From Charina bottae (taxonomy: Eukaryota > Chordata > Lepidosauria > Squamata > Charinaidae), in contig JALMGJ010000012.1 in assembly GCA_023362775.1 (NCBI GenBank), positions 27,063,001 through 27,127,000 of the forward strand: a stretch of 64,000 nt of DNA, read 5' to 3'. This document shows, in pieces, positions 1-10,719 of the stretch. The notes beneath the pieces were generated by a model that worked only from the letters and a program-made list of their open reading frames with translations, had not been told where the DNA came from and ran no database searches. How positions within the stretch are numbered: the first letter of the stretch is position 1; each line of letters opens with the position of its first letter. Both the position numbers and the translations under genes were made by a program.

Positions 1-312
1 GGACCGGAATTTCCATCGCTAAGTGATGCAGTCTTAAAGGGCAACATCACGTGACTGCATGGCAATTCTGGCAGTTCCAGTTGCCGTTGTTAAGTGAGGA
101 ACTCACATGACCACAACTTCCGACTTCCTGCCAGCTTCCCCATTGACTTTGCTTGTGGGAAGCCAACAGGGAACGTTGGAAATCACGATCAAATGACTGC
201 AAGACGCTGCGACAGCTAGAACTCCAAGGACCCATTGTAAGTACCATTTGTTCAGTGCCGTTGTAACTTTGAACGGTCGCTGAATGAATGGTTGTAACCT
301 GAGGACTACCTG
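1..312. mobile_element. TA-flanked MITE (mariner-like), cut by window edge
   Basis: The sequence reads as one end of a short non-autonomous DNA transposon whose terminus is GGACTACCTG followed by TA. Related copies lie at 9253-9682, 13550-13911, 48050-48106 and 53241-53632. The copy at 13550 has both termini (CAGGTAGTCC and GGACTACCTG) and a TA on each side, which fits Tc1/mariner-type insertion. The left end of this copy lies outside the window. It has no coding capacity. Confidence 0.6.
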
Positions 313-596
313 TATGGGACTTGTAGGAGGCCCCCCAGTTGCAAAAATTGTTTGAGATAGATGGCTCCATGTTCTATGCACAAAAGTAAGGCTGTGAGAG
401 GAGACAGTGTTGACAAAGGTTTGCACGTAGCACACAACTTGGTTGCTGAATTAACCCATTTTGGGGATCCACACACCGTTGCACTGAGTCATATACTGAC
501 TAAATGGTCTGATTTCACAGAACAGACTAAGGCATGAAAAAACTAATCCGAGTTAAAATTAATTGAGTCTGGTATGTAATATGTAATATGTAACAG

Positions 597-1093
597 CATA
601 TTAAAAAGCAGAGACATCACCTTGCCGACAAAGGTCCGTATAGTTAAAGCTATGGTTTTTCCAGTAGTAATGTATGGCTGTGAGAGTTGGACCATAAGGA
701 AGGCTGAGCGCCGAAGAACTGATGCTTTCGAACTGTGGTGCTGGAGAAGACTCTTGAGAGTCCCTTTGACTGCAAGGAGGTCAAACCAGTCAATCCTAAA
801 GGAAATCAACCCTGACTGCTCATTGGAAGGACAGATGCTGAAGCTGAAGCTCCAATACTTTGGCCACCTAATGCGAAGAGAGGACTCACTGGAAAAGACC
901 CTGATGCTGGGAAAGACTGAAGGCAAAAGGAGAAGGGGACGGCAGAGGATGAGATGGTTAGATAGCATCACCGATGCAATGAACATGAATTTGAGTAAAC
1001 TCCGAGAGACAGTAGAGGACAGGAAGGCCTGGCGTGCTATGGTCCATGAGGTCACGAAGAGTCGGACACGACTAAATGACTGAACAACAACAA
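597..1093 (+). mobile_element. Bov-B (RTE) LINE, 5'-truncated 3' end
   Basis: This is the 3' part of a Bov-B LINE: the C-terminal coding region followed by a short tail of ACA repeats. Bov-B is an RTE-clade retrotransposon known from squamates and ruminants. More 3' ends lie at 21472-21901 (minus) and 29478-29687 (plus). I could not fix a clean target-site duplication for this copy. Confidence 0.9.
622..1083 (+). pseudogene. Bov-B ORF2 C-terminal fragment (reverse transcriptase polyprotein)
   Basis: An uninterrupted frame of 153 codons encodes only the C-terminal part of the Bov-B polyprotein, downstream of the reverse transcriptase core. Recognisable blocks are VVMYGCESWTIRKAE, DAFELWCWRRLLRV, LQYFGHLMRREDSLEKTL, KRRRGRQRMRWLDSI and the end VTKSRTRLND, then TGA. 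The endonuclease and catalytic RT domains are missing because the insertion is 5'-truncated, so it cannot make an active enzyme. The frame has no stop or frameshift, so the insertion may be fairly young. The long antisense frame here is a shadow. Confidence 0.85.
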
Positions 1094-1527
1094 AAGCATG
1101 TAATGGGAACGCAGCTTGTGTGTCTTTCCCTGATTCTGTTAAGGGTCTTGTGGGAAGTCTTATCAAAGTTTTGCATGACTTCAGAAGAGATGAATGGGTC
1201 TTTACAGGAGAGCAGTGTTTTGAGCTGACTGCTAGGTTTGGTCTGATTGGGGGTGTGGTGTGGTGGCGCACTGCGCAACAAATAGGAGAGATCAATTCAA
1301 AGAAGTACAAGGGCCAAAACAAATTTGATTTAATTTGCATTTAATCAAAGTGAAATTCAATTTAATGTTGATGAATTGCATTCCGTTGATTAAATGCAGT
1401 TAATATGATTTAATTTTCTTCTTCTGACATATTAAAAATTAAACATTGGAAGCAACTTTGGGAGGGTTCTGGCAGCTGCCCATGGCTGTCAAGTGTTGCA
1501 ATGTAGTCCTGGTTACCCCAGGACCTG

Positions 1528-1592
1528 TTGGCTGGGGAATTCTGGGAGTCGAAGTCCACACATCTTAAAGTGGCCAAGGTTGAGAAACACTG
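1528..1592. mobile_element. Half copy of palindromic hAT MITE
   Basis: One arm of the palindromic family also seen at 7548, 14905, 31878, 37299, 42193 and 55232. It reads from GGGGAATTCTGGGAGTCGAAG to the terminus GAGAAACACTG. The opposite arm is missing. Confidence 0.6.
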
Positions 1593-1603
1593 CCCTAACT
1601 GCT

Positions 1604-1840
1604 TTATTTATTTATTATTCAGATTTATCACCGCCCATCTCTACAGCAGTAGACTCTGGGCGGTTTACAACAATATTATAAAAATTAAAACCAATACATC
1701 TAAAATACAATATAATAATAAATTAAAAAAATCCAGAAGATGATGAGATCTTAAAAGGAGGGTATTACTAAGCTAACCACCCCCAGGAGGAACTATTACT
1801 TCCTTCGTTCCAAGCAAGGCAGCAGAACCAGGTCTTTAAA
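1604..1840 (-). mobile_element. L2-like LINE 3' end fragment
   Basis: In plus-strand sense it starts with a TTTATTTATTTATT tail and then CCGCCC...CTCTGGGCGG. This layout recurs at 3145, 8285, 16160 and 44586 and, inverted, at 33410-33471. It looks like the 3' untranslated end of an L2-type LINE on the minus strand. No coding sequence survives. Confidence 0.5.
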
Positions 1841-1844
1841 CTCC

Positions 1845-2300
1845 TATGCGCTGCTGATGTTACCTAGGTAAAGGTAAAGGTTCCCCCTGCACATTTGTGC
1901 AGTCGTGTCCGACTCTAGGGGCCAGTGCTCATCTCCGTTTGTTAGCCAAAGAGCCAGCGTTGTCCGAAGACGCTTCCACGGTCATGTGGCCGCATGACGC
2001 GTGGGGAACGCTGTTACCTACCCACCGAAGTGGTACCTATTCATCTACTTGCATTTGCATGCTTTCGAATTGCTAGGCTGGCAAGAGCTGGGGCTAGTGC
2101 GGGAGCTCACTCCGTCACGCGGGACTAGGGATTCGAACCTCCGAACTTGCGATCTTCCGATCAACAAGCCTGGCGTCTTACCCGCTGAGCCACCATGCCC
2201 CTTTGGTTACCTAACATGGTAATAAAACGCCTTGCAGCAAAACGGCCAATCTTGGAGAACACCAGGAACTCAGCACTTCAACCCTGAGATACATTTATCC
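1845..2300 (+). mobile_element. Decayed Penelope-like fragment with hammerhead-like motif, split by a SINE
   Basis: With the SINE at 1867-2205 and one duplicated target copy removed, about 100 bp aligns with the elements at 10576-10700 and 18686-18770, including the downstream CTTCAACCCTGAG block. The hammerhead-like core has decayed: CTGCTGA instead of CTGANGA, and AAAA instead of GAAA. Stem II reads TTACC/GGTAA where the other copies have TTGCC/GGCAA, a compensatory change. The SINE landed in the stem II loop. Confidence 0.55.
1867..2205 (-). mobile_element. Sauria-type tRNA-derived SINE (full length)
   Basis: On the minus strand it has a tRNA-like head with a B-box-like GGTTCGAATCC, a body containing GCATGCAAATGCAAGTAGAT, and a tail of ACCTTT repeats. 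It is flanked by an 8-bp duplication GTTACCTA (1859-1866 and 2206-2213). Copies of the same family lie at 5986, 21926, 27549, 35790 and 63044. This SINE type uses RTE/Bov-B machinery and is characteristic of squamates. Confidence 0.85.
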
Positions 2301-3140
2301 TCCATTATTGGAATGCTGACTTCATGGAAGGGCTGCTTTTGGTCTTCATGAAGTCAACATTCCCCTGACCACCCCACGAAAAGGAATGAAGTGAAAAGAA
2401 GAGAGTTGCTGATAGCATCCAAATCTGCTCTCCCTGGCCATCAAAGCACAGATGGCCACAGAGATACAGAGCCCACCAGTTGAATGGGAGCCCGCAGGGC
2501 CCCACAGGTTCTCAGATTCCTTCCCTTTGCCTAAAACGTCCACACAGGGAAGACACTCCTTTCAAGCTGGAACGCCTTGGGCTGGTCTGCAGAGGCTCCC
2601 CTATCAGGACATGTCCTCAACAAGTGGTGAATCTTCAAAACAGGGCAAGCAGCTTGCAGGGATGAGCCTGTGTGTGGTTCACCGAAATGCAGATGAATCC
2701 TTCCACCTGTATTGTGATCCCAACAGTAGCCAGGGAGGCACAAACTAACCAACTTGATTCAGAATTTGGTAGGCAATGGATTTCCTCATGCATTAGCAGG
2801 AATCAGTGCTCTTTTGGGCAGGGAAAGGGCAGAATATTCATCAAAGTCTCCCCCACTACATTTTTCCCCATTGCATCTTGTGTCAATGGGATTTTTCTCC
2901 ATTATTTTGTCCCTTAAAACCAGTAGCCCAATAAATGGAAACGTTTCAAGGAAACCCAGAATACTCAAATAACTTTGGAGATTATATTTTAGAATTAAAT
3001 TAAAATTACATTTTGGTGTGTTTTACAGCCTTGACGTTCATCTGATCATTTCAAATAATGAATTATACACCTTGCATATGGGGCCCGGGGTTTTGCCTCC
3101 ATTCCCTTCCCCTAAAATGGGCCTGTAGTATTAGTGGATC
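2301..3140. other. Unassigned, no gene recognised
   Basis: About 840 bp without a recognisable repeat or gene. Short open frames here on either strand show no domain, no consistent splice context and no repeat relationship that I can see. Confidence 0.5.
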
Positions 3141-3144
3141 AGAG

Positions 3145-3648
3145 TTTATTTATTTATTTATTTATTTATTTATTATATTTATACCCCGCCTATCCCCTCC
3201 CTAACGGAGGACTCTAGGCGGCTTACATACATCATATATATATTTCATTATACATTTCATACATATACAATTCAATTTTAACCGTGCGCTAAGGGAAGGG
3301 GTAAGGGAACTGACTCTTCCGTGGCTACTTGGACTACAAGCCCCACAATGCCTTGCGTCGGAGACGGCTGCCGACGTCCTGTAGATGAAGCTGCTTTTTC
3401 CGGGATCCATCGTAGCCACCGCCGTTCCAGAGATCTTCCGTTGGTGGCCGACCCCCGACAGGACGCCAGCAAATTTAACCACTTAAGTTGGTACCCATTT
3501 ATCTACTTGCTAAGCTTTCAAACTGTTGGGTTGACAGGAGCTGGGACAAGCAACGAGAGCTCACCTCGTTGCGCGGGGATTCGAACTGCCGACCTTCCGA
3601 TCGGCAGTCTACAGCTCAGCAGTTTAACCCGCTGAGCCACCGCGTCCC
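3145..3648 (-). mobile_element. Composite tRNA-SINE with LINE-like (ATTTATTT)n tail
   Basis: Read on the minus strand, it opens with a tRNA-like head (GGTGGCTCAGCGGGTTAAAC, B-box-like AGTTCGAATCC). A body with GCTTAGCAAGTAGATAAATG follows, then about 180 bp of GC-rich sequence. It ends in an L2-type 3' module (GCCGCCTAGAGTCC...GGCGGGGTATAAATA) and AATAAATA repeats. The body resembles the Sauria-type SINEs, but the tail is the L2-like one. It could instead be two adjacent insertions; I see no internal target duplication. Confidence 0.55.
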
Positions 3649-3649
3649 T

Positions 3650-4455
3650 TCATATTGGCTTCATACCACCCTCACTTCTATACCATAACTTTCTTTCAAA
3701 CCTTCCATGGTGCTAAATATCTTGGAATTATAGGTGGTGCGAGACTAAGTTTTTGGGAGACCAGATTCAAATTCAGTGACAAATGTCAGTCATAACTTGG
3801 CGGCTGTCATGAAACTGGGCATAGCCTGGAACCTATTGATCCATTTCTAAAATCAGCACAGCTTACTTATCCTCTAATTAAATTGTGAGAGGTACAACAG
3901 GTGAAATTCCCCAGAAGTGGAAAAAGAAAAACTTTTCTCTTTCATCTCGTCTCTTCGCATTATAAGGCAACCTATCCAATATCTATCTTTTTACTTCCCC
4001 CATGAGAACACCTGGCTGAAGCTGGGCAGCTGTCTTGGAGGCAGGTGGCGATTTACATAAGCCGTTTTCACTGGAGGAGAGGGAGATGGCTCTAACTGTT
4101 CAGCATTACTTTGTTTATCCTGCCTGTTAGGCATCTTGAGTGCCCTAGAGATTGAAGGGTGGGGTTCCAATCGAAATTTTAAAAGGAGTGTAAATGAGGG
4201 GCACACTCAGAGTAAAAGGAAAGGAGAAATCTTCAAACGAACATTTATTTCCTCCAGCGTTATCATATCTGAGCTGCAAAATCTTCTCTTTTTGGCCATC
4301 TAGAAATTATCTGGATTTTTGCAGCCAGACACGGTAACCCTAACCTCCTCTTTTTTGCTTGTGTTGCGCCCCGTGTAAAAAAGGGCGGGCCTTTGATTGT
4401 ATGGTTGTGGCCACCATCTTGACTCTTTTGACCCCCTCGCTGCAGACACCTCGGC
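3650..4455. other. Unassigned, no gene recognised
   Basis: Unique-looking sequence between two SINEs. Short frames exist but none has a recognisable domain. Confidence 0.45.
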
Positions 4456-4960
4456 ACCAGGCTAGAAACTGGGAGACTGTGAGTTCTAGTTCCGCCTTAG
4501 GCATGAAAGCCGGCTGGGTGACCTTGGGCCAGTCCCTCTCTCTCAGCCCTAGGAAGGAGCCAATGGCAAACCAGGAGACTGAGAGTTCTAGTTCCGCCTT
4601 AGGCATGAAAGCTGGCTGGGTGACCTTGGGCCAGTCCCTCTCTCTCAGCCCTAGGAAGGAGCCAATGGCAAACCAGGAGACTGAGCGTTCTAGTCCCGCC
4701 TGAGGCATGAAAGCCGGCTGGGTGACCTTGGGCCAGTCCCTGTGTCTCAGCCCTAGGAAGGAGCCAATGGCAAACCAGGAGACTGAGAGTTCTAGTCCTG
4801 CCTTAGGCCTGAAAGCCGGCTGGGTGACCTTGGGCCAGTCATTCTCTCTCAGCCCAACTCACCTCACAGGGTTGTTGTTGTGGGGGAAAAAGGAGGAGGA
4901 AGGAGTATTAGGTATGTTCCCCACCTTGAGTTATTTATAAAAATAATAAAGGCGGGATAA
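4456..4960 (+). mobile_element. CORE-SINE/MIR-like element with 102-bp internal tandem array (4 units)
   Basis: The tRNA-like head includes GAGTTCTAGTTCC, and the core GTGACCTTGGGCCAGTC is typical of MIR/CORE-type SINEs. The 3' end reads TTGAGTTATTTATAAAAATA followed by an A-rich tail. The segment from head to core is repeated with a period of exactly 102 bp: the junction motif AGGAAGGAGCCAATGG starts at 4551, 4653 and 4755, giving four units. Because 102 is a multiple of three and the unit has no stop, long artefactual frames run across it. Confidence 0.75.
4474..4848 (+). repeat. 102-bp tandem repeat inside CORE-SINE
   Basis: Four units of 102 bp. The unit joins the tRNA-like head to a point in the body at a TGGTTT-type microhomology. 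The same junction is present in the arrays at 46990-47760 (eight units) and 61030-61230 (two units). Confidence 0.8.
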
Positions 4961-4964
4961 AAAA

Positions 4965-5515
4965 AAATCTAAAAAATGTGGTTTATTCTGAGGGAGGCAG
5001 CCACTTTACAGAGAATTAAAGAACAAACTCAGCATATCAATAAGAAATCAGCAGGTTTTTCCAACTTTTCTCTATTTTTCTTCCTGACCAATACAAAACC
5101 ATATCTGGAATCACCTTTGTCTGTTGAATCTTTGAATCAATTGCTGATTGCTTGGTGTAAACCTGTATGTGTGTCAGCCCTTTGAGGTAGTCCAGACAAG
5201 AAGCACAAGCCATGAGTACTAACTCTACCTTTATTGTAAGGTTACAGTAGCAGAATCTTGGAAGACTGAAAGCACTTCTCTCCTCCTGTGGCTTTGCCTT
5301 CCAGAGTGCTAAGGAGGGTCCCTTCTGAGACGCTTTCTCCAACCCATTCCTTCTGTGGGCTCAGCTGCCTCTTATCTGACTGCTGCCCTGGCTGCGGCTC
5401 TCCCTCCTGTCTCCCACGCTTATTCTCCCAGCCCATTACAATGTGCCTGTTCAGATGTGGATCCAATTGGGTTCAATGAGGCTTGTTCCCAGTAGCAATG
5501 GAGCCCTCTGAAAGA
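4965..5515. other. Unassigned, no gene recognised
   Basis: No repeat or gene recognised. It ends at the hairpin at 5525. Confidence 0.45.
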
Positions 5516-5524
5516 GAAGCAGTT

Positions 5525-5595
5525 GCAAAGTTGCAGATGTGTTCAATGCCAACTTATTCTTAATAAGTTGGCATTGAACACATCTGCAACTTTGC
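5525..5595. repeat. 34-bp perfect inverted repeat with 3-nt loop
   Basis: Arms 5525-5558 and 5562-5595 are exact reverse complements separated by three bases. The match continues imperfectly outward into AGCAGTT/GATTGCT. Such a near-continuous palindrome can extrude as a hairpin. No transposon termini are recognised. Confidence 0.85.
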
Positions 5596-5985
5596 GATTG
5601 CTTCTGAAGAATGAAAATGATCCTTCACCTTCCCATGTCCTGATAATTGCTCGTGATAAATAAACACAAAGTATTTACCAGGGAACCCCAAAAGAGCATT
5701 TGGACTTCATTTTGCATCCATAAAAACTTTGGTGAAGATTGTTGGGCATACCAGCTCATCTCTAAACTCTGTTCCTAGTCATCTCTCATCTAGCCCTAAA
5801 CAGCAGATGGGAGGTAATTGGTTAAGGTTGTTAATTCACTATTATTGTGATGCCTCTGCCCTTAATTGGCTGCAAAAAGATCATGCTTCCAGCAAATGGA
5901 AGGAAGATAAATTCTGGATAGATAATATGAACCTTGAAGGAGCATGCCCAGAATGTGATTTGCTGGCGAACCCAATTTGTGAATA

Positions 5986-6136
5986 AGTAAAGGTAAAGGT
6001 ACCCCCCGCACATTTGTGCAATCGTGTCCGACTCTAGGGGCCGGTGCTCATCTCCGTTTGTTAGCCAAAGAGCCAGCGTTGTCCGAAGACGCTTCCACGG
6101 TCATGTGGCCGCATGACACGCGCGGAACGCTGTTAT
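5986..6136 (-). mobile_element. Sauria-type SINE, 5'-truncated
   Basis: On the minus strand only the 3' half is present, ending in ACCTTTACCTTTAC. The element is flanked by ATTTGTGAATA on both sides (5975-5985 and just after the insertion), so it was inserted as a 5'-truncated copy by target-primed reverse transcription. Confidence 0.8.
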
Positions 6137-7539
6137 TTGTGAATAGAAGATGGCAGATTTGCAACAGGAATGCTTGAGGTTACTCCATTTTGGGCTCTTG
6201 GCTGGACGACACCCCTTGTAACTCTTCTGCCTTTCAAAGCAAATCTGCTTTTCTGTTTTAACTAAAAAAGAGGAGGTGGCTTGTTAGAGTCTTTAAAGCA
6301 GGTTTTTCTGAGCATTAGCAATGCCCGGAACACAACTGATCTCTTGGGTTTTTTTTTTTTTAACTAAGATACCTTTCTTTCCATTGTAAAGAGCAACAGG
6401 TAATCTAAAGCAGCCGCCCTGCCTGTGTGGAAGGGAAGCTAAGAAACAAGACAAAACAAAGAAAGGAAAGGAGAAATGATCGCAGCGTGAAGCTTCTTTC
6501 CCAAATTCTCCAAATAGCCTAAGAATTAAACAGCTGAAGCTGTGGAATGAGGACGTCCATGAGGATATATTTCTGTCCATTGTGAGGTTCCTATTACAGG
6601 GTCCTGCAGGCCATATTCTTGGTACAAAGGGAGAAAAAATAGGAGGGAGAGGATTGGGGTGGGGAAGCCTTGCTGGCTGCTAGACACCATTTGAAACACG
6701 CTGCTCCCCACATGCACCCCTTTCATCAGTTCACGAGCATCCCTTGCCATGAAACCTTTCAGAAAGAGGCCAGAAGTTGGTCTCCAAGCAGCGTCTTTTG
6801 TTAGTCATGCTTTGTGCTGTGTGTGTGTGAGAGAGAGAAGAGTGATTCCTAGGGTGCAGTGCGCACCTCCAAATTGGTTGCCGGTGCCTCTGCATGCTTA
6901 CGTTCATTTTTGTCAAAATATTACCGTAATGAGAGCCTTCTGCTGCTTTCAGCATCTCCACGGAAGGGGCTTTGATGCATTGTGAGGCATCAAAAACCAG
7001 CCTCTTGAAAAGCTTCCCCCTTTTTTCCCCCCAAGGGGAGAAAAGGCTTTTATGTGGGATGAATTCAGTTCTCTTCTAAACAGTAGCCAGGGTAGCCTCA
7101 GCATCCTGACCTGCCTCGCATCTGAGGAGGCTGAAATCACAGGCGTGCCAGGATAAAATGCGTGTTTCTATCAATGCGGTTTAAACGGCTTGCTCTTTAA
7201 GGGAAAAACCTGATCCGGAGGCCCCTCTGGGCCACGGGGAAAGCCGAGGAAATTGGATGCCAAGATGGCTGACCAGTTCAGAGGGCTAAGAAGTAGCCCT
7301 CTTCACAGCAGGCTTCCTTTCTCTCTCCAGCTGAGGAGAGGAATGAAACACAGCAGGAAGCCAGACCAACCTTGATTCATTTCTTTTGAAAATACTCTGG
7401 CTTTTTATGGTATCTTTTTTTAGCAATGTTGTACACCATCTGTTCTCATGGCAGAGGATCCTTGTCCGCACTTGTCCTTTGACAAGAGAGAAAAAGGGGG
7501 TGATTTTATGGTGGTGATCCTTGACTGAGAAGTAGAAGG
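6137..7539. other. Unassigned, no gene recognised
   Basis: About 1.4 kb with short T-rich runs and a brief GT/GA run near 6815-6838. No repeat family, exon or domain is recognised. Confidence 0.45.
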
Positions 7540-7547
7540 CTCTAGAT

Positions 7548-7667
7548 CAGCATTTCTCAACCTTGGCCATTTTTAGACGGGTGGACTTCAACTCCCAGCA
7601 TGCTGGCTGGGGAATTCTGGGAGTTGAAGTCCACCCAACTTAAAATGGCCAAGGTTGAGGAACGCTG
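7548..7667. mobile_element. Palindromic hAT MITE with 8-bp TSD
   Basis: A 120-bp near-palindrome beginning CAGCATTTCTCAACCTTGG and ending in its complement ..GGAACGCTG. The 8-bp target duplication CTCTAGAT is perfect (7540-7547 and 7668-7675). The CAG-N-G termini and 8-bp duplication are typical of the hAT superfamily. It has no coding capacity. Confidence 0.85.
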
Positions 7668-7675
7668 CTCTAGAT

Positions 7676-8280
7676 GTATGGATTTAGGACTCCTTTCAAA
7701 ATCTCTACCATATTTGTGGCCAGAGAATATGAGTGGGCAATTTCTCCACAAGGAGGAGGAATTTTCCACCCATTTCTCAAGGGCAGGACTCTCCCTTAGC
7801 AATGATAGGAGACCACCATTGAAAGAGCCTTGTGGATGGAGATGCCTTTTGTTGGGATTTCATGGAAGCGTGAGAACCTAGGGAGGCTACAGATGGCAGG
7901 AGGGAACATTGTACAGGAAGAATTTACACATGCGCCTTGGTTATCTCAAAACTAAACATGTGTAAGAGCATCATATTTCACCTCTGAGAGTTGCCCTAAC
8001 ATCTTCTTTGGTAAATTTCTACCACAAATCATTTTTCATTAGTTTGAATGAGAATCGAGCCCTTGCGAACAATGTGGTATCTACCAGAAATCAGCAGTGA
8101 TTTGACAAGAACAAGTCTTCTTAGACTAACCTAGGCTCATTTTTAATCAGAAACTTCCTTAGTACATTACAGGAAAGCTGTAAATACAAAACTGTATATT
8201 TTGATTTCAGGAAAGCATTCAAAAAGGACCCCATCAATTCTGATCAGGAAGCAATAAGGTAGGATCTGAATGGCATCATG
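7676..8280. other. Unassigned, no gene recognised
   Basis: No repeat or gene recognised. Confidence 0.4.
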
Positions 8281-8930
8281 GTTAAGGAGATTTATTGATT
8301 TATAAAGATTTATGTGGCTGCCCGTCTTGTAAGACGCAACTCTAGGTGGCCTACAACAACAATAAAAACAAGGAATAAAAACAATACAACAACAAAAACC
8401 AGGTGCCCAATCCATCAACTACACCCGTTCATCTCTTCAATCCCCAGGCTCTAACCATTCTGTCCCAGTGCCTGGGGGGAAACCCAGCTCTTCGCAGCTT
8501 TCTGGAAGGCTAAGAGGGTGGGGGCCTGCCAGGTCTCAAGGGGAAGGGTGTTCCACCGGGCAGGGGCTGCTATGGAAAAGACACACTTCCTAGGTCCCAC
8601 TAGAAGGCAACATTTGAGGAAAGAGACCTGGAGTGTGCCCACTCTATCCAATCTAGTGGGATGGGTAGATATCCTCAGGGACAGTCCTGCAAATAACATG
8701 TGTTATGTTGGGCTTTAAGGATGATAACCAGCACCCTGAGTTGCAGCTGGAAAGAAACTGGGAGCTAGTAGCTTGCACAGCAATGCTGTAACATGGGCAA
8801 ACCTACAGGTGCCCAATACCACGTGAGCTGCTGTGTTCTGGACCAGTTGTAATTTCTGGGTGGTCTTCAAGGGCAGCCCCACATAGAGCGCATTGCAGTA
8901 GTCCAACCAGGATATGTACAGTTGGCTAAA
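8281..8930 (-). mobile_element. L2-like LINE 3' region with degraded ORF2 C-terminus
   Basis: On the minus strand the translation contains DYCNALYVGLPLKTTQKLQ and QNTAAHVVLG, then FSIAAPARWNTLPLE and LAFQKAAKSW. These blocks are found near the C-terminus of L2-type LINE reverse transcriptase polyproteins. They fall in different frames, so the copy is disrupted. The 3' end has the TTTATTGATTTATAAAG-type tail. Confidence 0.75.
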
Positions 8931-8934
8931 AAAT

Positions 8935-9990
8935 CATATTGAAAGAGTGGTTATCAATGATTTATCATCAAACTGAGGAATGGTATAGAATGGAGTGCTG
9001 CAAGATTCAGTCCTGGGCCCTGTGCTCTTCAACATTTTTTAATAATTACTTGGATAAGGAGATGGAGGAAATGTTCATCAAAAATGTAGATGGCCCCAAA
9101 ATTGGATGAGATAGCTAACACATAAGGGACAAAATTTAACATTAAATTAAAATTACCTTGATAGGTTAGCTAAAGGGACTGAGAATAACCAAAATAATTT
9201 TTATAGAAACAGATCTCCATTGGAAGCAAAAATCAAATGCACAGGTTTGGAATGGTAGTCCTCACTTAATGACGGTAATTGAGCCCGGAAACACTGTTAC
9301 TAAGCAGTGAGGTTGTAAAGCGTGATGTCACATGACCACACTGCTGAGTAACAGCAGTTCCGGCAGTCCCAGTTGCTGCCATTAAGTGAATTGCATGCAG
9401 TCGTTAAGCGAGGACCTCACGTGACTGTGACTTCCTGCTGGCTTCCCCATTTACTTTGCTTGTGGGAAGCTGGCAGGGACAGTTGCAAATCACGATCATG
9501 TAACCACAGGATGTTGCGACGGTCACAAATGCGGGCCGGTTACTAAGCGCCTGAATCGCAATCATGTGACCGTGATGGCACCGCAATGGCCATAACGTCA
9601 AGGACTGGTCGTAAGTCCCACTCGTTCAGTGCTGTCATAACTTTGGTCGCTGAACAAGTGGTCGTTAAGTGAGGACTACCTGTACTCGCAAAAAAGATCT
9701 TGGAATAAAAATTGATTGCAAATCAACCTGCAAAAGAGGTGGATATAACTTTAGGTTTCATGGACAGAACTATTGTTTTCAAATCACAGGAAGTAATTTT
9801 CCCACTGTAGGTCAGAGATGAGTTCTTTTTCCAGTTCAGGCAGAGCATTTTAAGAAGGGTTAAAATCATCTGGGATGCGTTCCGGGAAGGGCAGTGAGGA
9901 TGATCAGGGGAATACGAACTAAGTCTTATGAAAAGATTTGGAAGGAAGTGGTAATATTTAGTCTTGAAAAGCGTGTGTGTGTGTGTCTGT
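8935..9990 (+). mobile_element. CR1/L3-like LINE fragment, split by a MITE
   Basis: The plus strand resembles the RT region of CR1/L3-type LINEs: a degraded GSVLGPVLFN motif around 9010-9040, LDKEMEEMF after it, and after the MITE (9253-9682) a 3' block with GGGCAGTGAGGATGATCAGG near 9888. Related pieces lie at 26180-26910, 62795-63030 and 63800-64000. Frames are broken. Confidence 0.55.
9253..9682. mobile_element. TA-flanked MITE (mariner-like)
   Basis: Same family as 13550-13911, with a degenerate left end GGTAGTCCTCACTTAATGAC and right end GAGGACTACCTG followed by TA. It lies inside the L3-like LINE and so is younger than it. Confidence 0.65.
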
Positions 9991-9995
9991 GCAGG

Positions 9996-10375
9996 GAGCA
10001 GGGGTGTGATAGCATTCATGAAAGGATGCCACACATTACATTGTCAAGAATAGAATGTTTAAAAACCAAACAAAACCCTGCCTAACATTTACCAGTAGAA
10101 CCAATTTTGCAAAGCGCTCCTCTTTGGTGGATGCATTCAAAGAGAGAGAAGAGAGAATGATTCCAACAGAAGTCTATTTTGGGTATTTTAATTTAATTTT
10201 GTAACTGGAGCAGGGGTTTGCATTCAAGGAATCGGCCCCTTCCTACTTGGAGATTCCATAAAATAACTAAATGTGTGAATTGTGATATCTTGCTAGTCGG
10301 ACACCCAACCGAGGAACTGTAGCCCCCCCCTTCCCCCCCCCCTCTCTATAGACAGGTAGGATTGAGAAGTTTAGG
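9996..10375. other. Unassigned, with C-rich run
   Basis: No gene recognised. A C-homopolymer stretch lies near 10323-10342. Confidence 0.4.
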
Positions 10376-10379
10376 ACAT

Positions 10380-10700
10380 CTTGCTCTTAAAACCAGGATT
10401 AGCACCAGAGGAACAATCAAACAGCACAATATACCCTAATCAAGGAACTATTAACTCAGTCAATCAACCAAGCAGCAAACAACAGCCCAATCAAGGAACT
10501 CCTAAGGGGAGAACAACACCTCCACCAACACAAGCAGGACAAGCCATGGTATATAAACAGAGAGCAAGTCCCACTCCCTTTTCACACTGAAGATGTTGCC
10601 TAGCCTGGCAATGAAATGTCTGCAAGAAAACAACAAGGCTCAGAGAGCACCAAGGACTCCACAGTTCAACCCTGAGCTACAAATATTCTCTTTGATTGCT
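10380..10700 (+). mobile_element. Penelope-like retroelement fragment (candidate)
   Basis: Shares GGTATATAAACAGAGAGCAA, the hammerhead-like motif and the downstream CAGAGAGCACCAAGGACTCC with copies at 18607-18770 (plus), 41004-41123 (minus), 45455-45520 (minus, partial) and a decayed one at 1845-2300. TATATAAA lies a short distance upstream of the hammerhead. I assign it to Penelope-like elements because those are known to carry hammerhead motifs in terminal repeats; no coding sequence is present to confirm it. Confidence 0.5.
10576..10630 (+). ncRNA. Hammerhead-ribozyme-like motif
   Basis: Reading 5' to 3': stem I strand ending TTTTCACA, core CTGAAGA, stem II TTGCC-loop-GGCAA, core GAAA, then TGTC and TGCAAGAAAA, which can pair back to the TTTT arm. 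The C-to-T change after GAAA leaves a G-U pair in the short stem III. It would cleave after the TC. As in other minimal hammerheads of this type, stem III is so short that activity would need a dimer. Confidence 0.5.
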
Positions 10701-10719
10701 AGCTTGATCTTCCCTGCCT

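Noticed and set aside
622..1083. Active Bov-B protein
   Set aside because: The frame is open but lacks the endonuclease and catalytic RT domains, so it is only a truncated remnant.
543..1340. 265-codon minus-strand open frame
   Set aside because: It is antisense to the Bov-B 3' end. The same antisense frame appears opposite the other Bov-B copies (21506-21775 and 29339-29701), so it is a mirror of the LINE coding strand.
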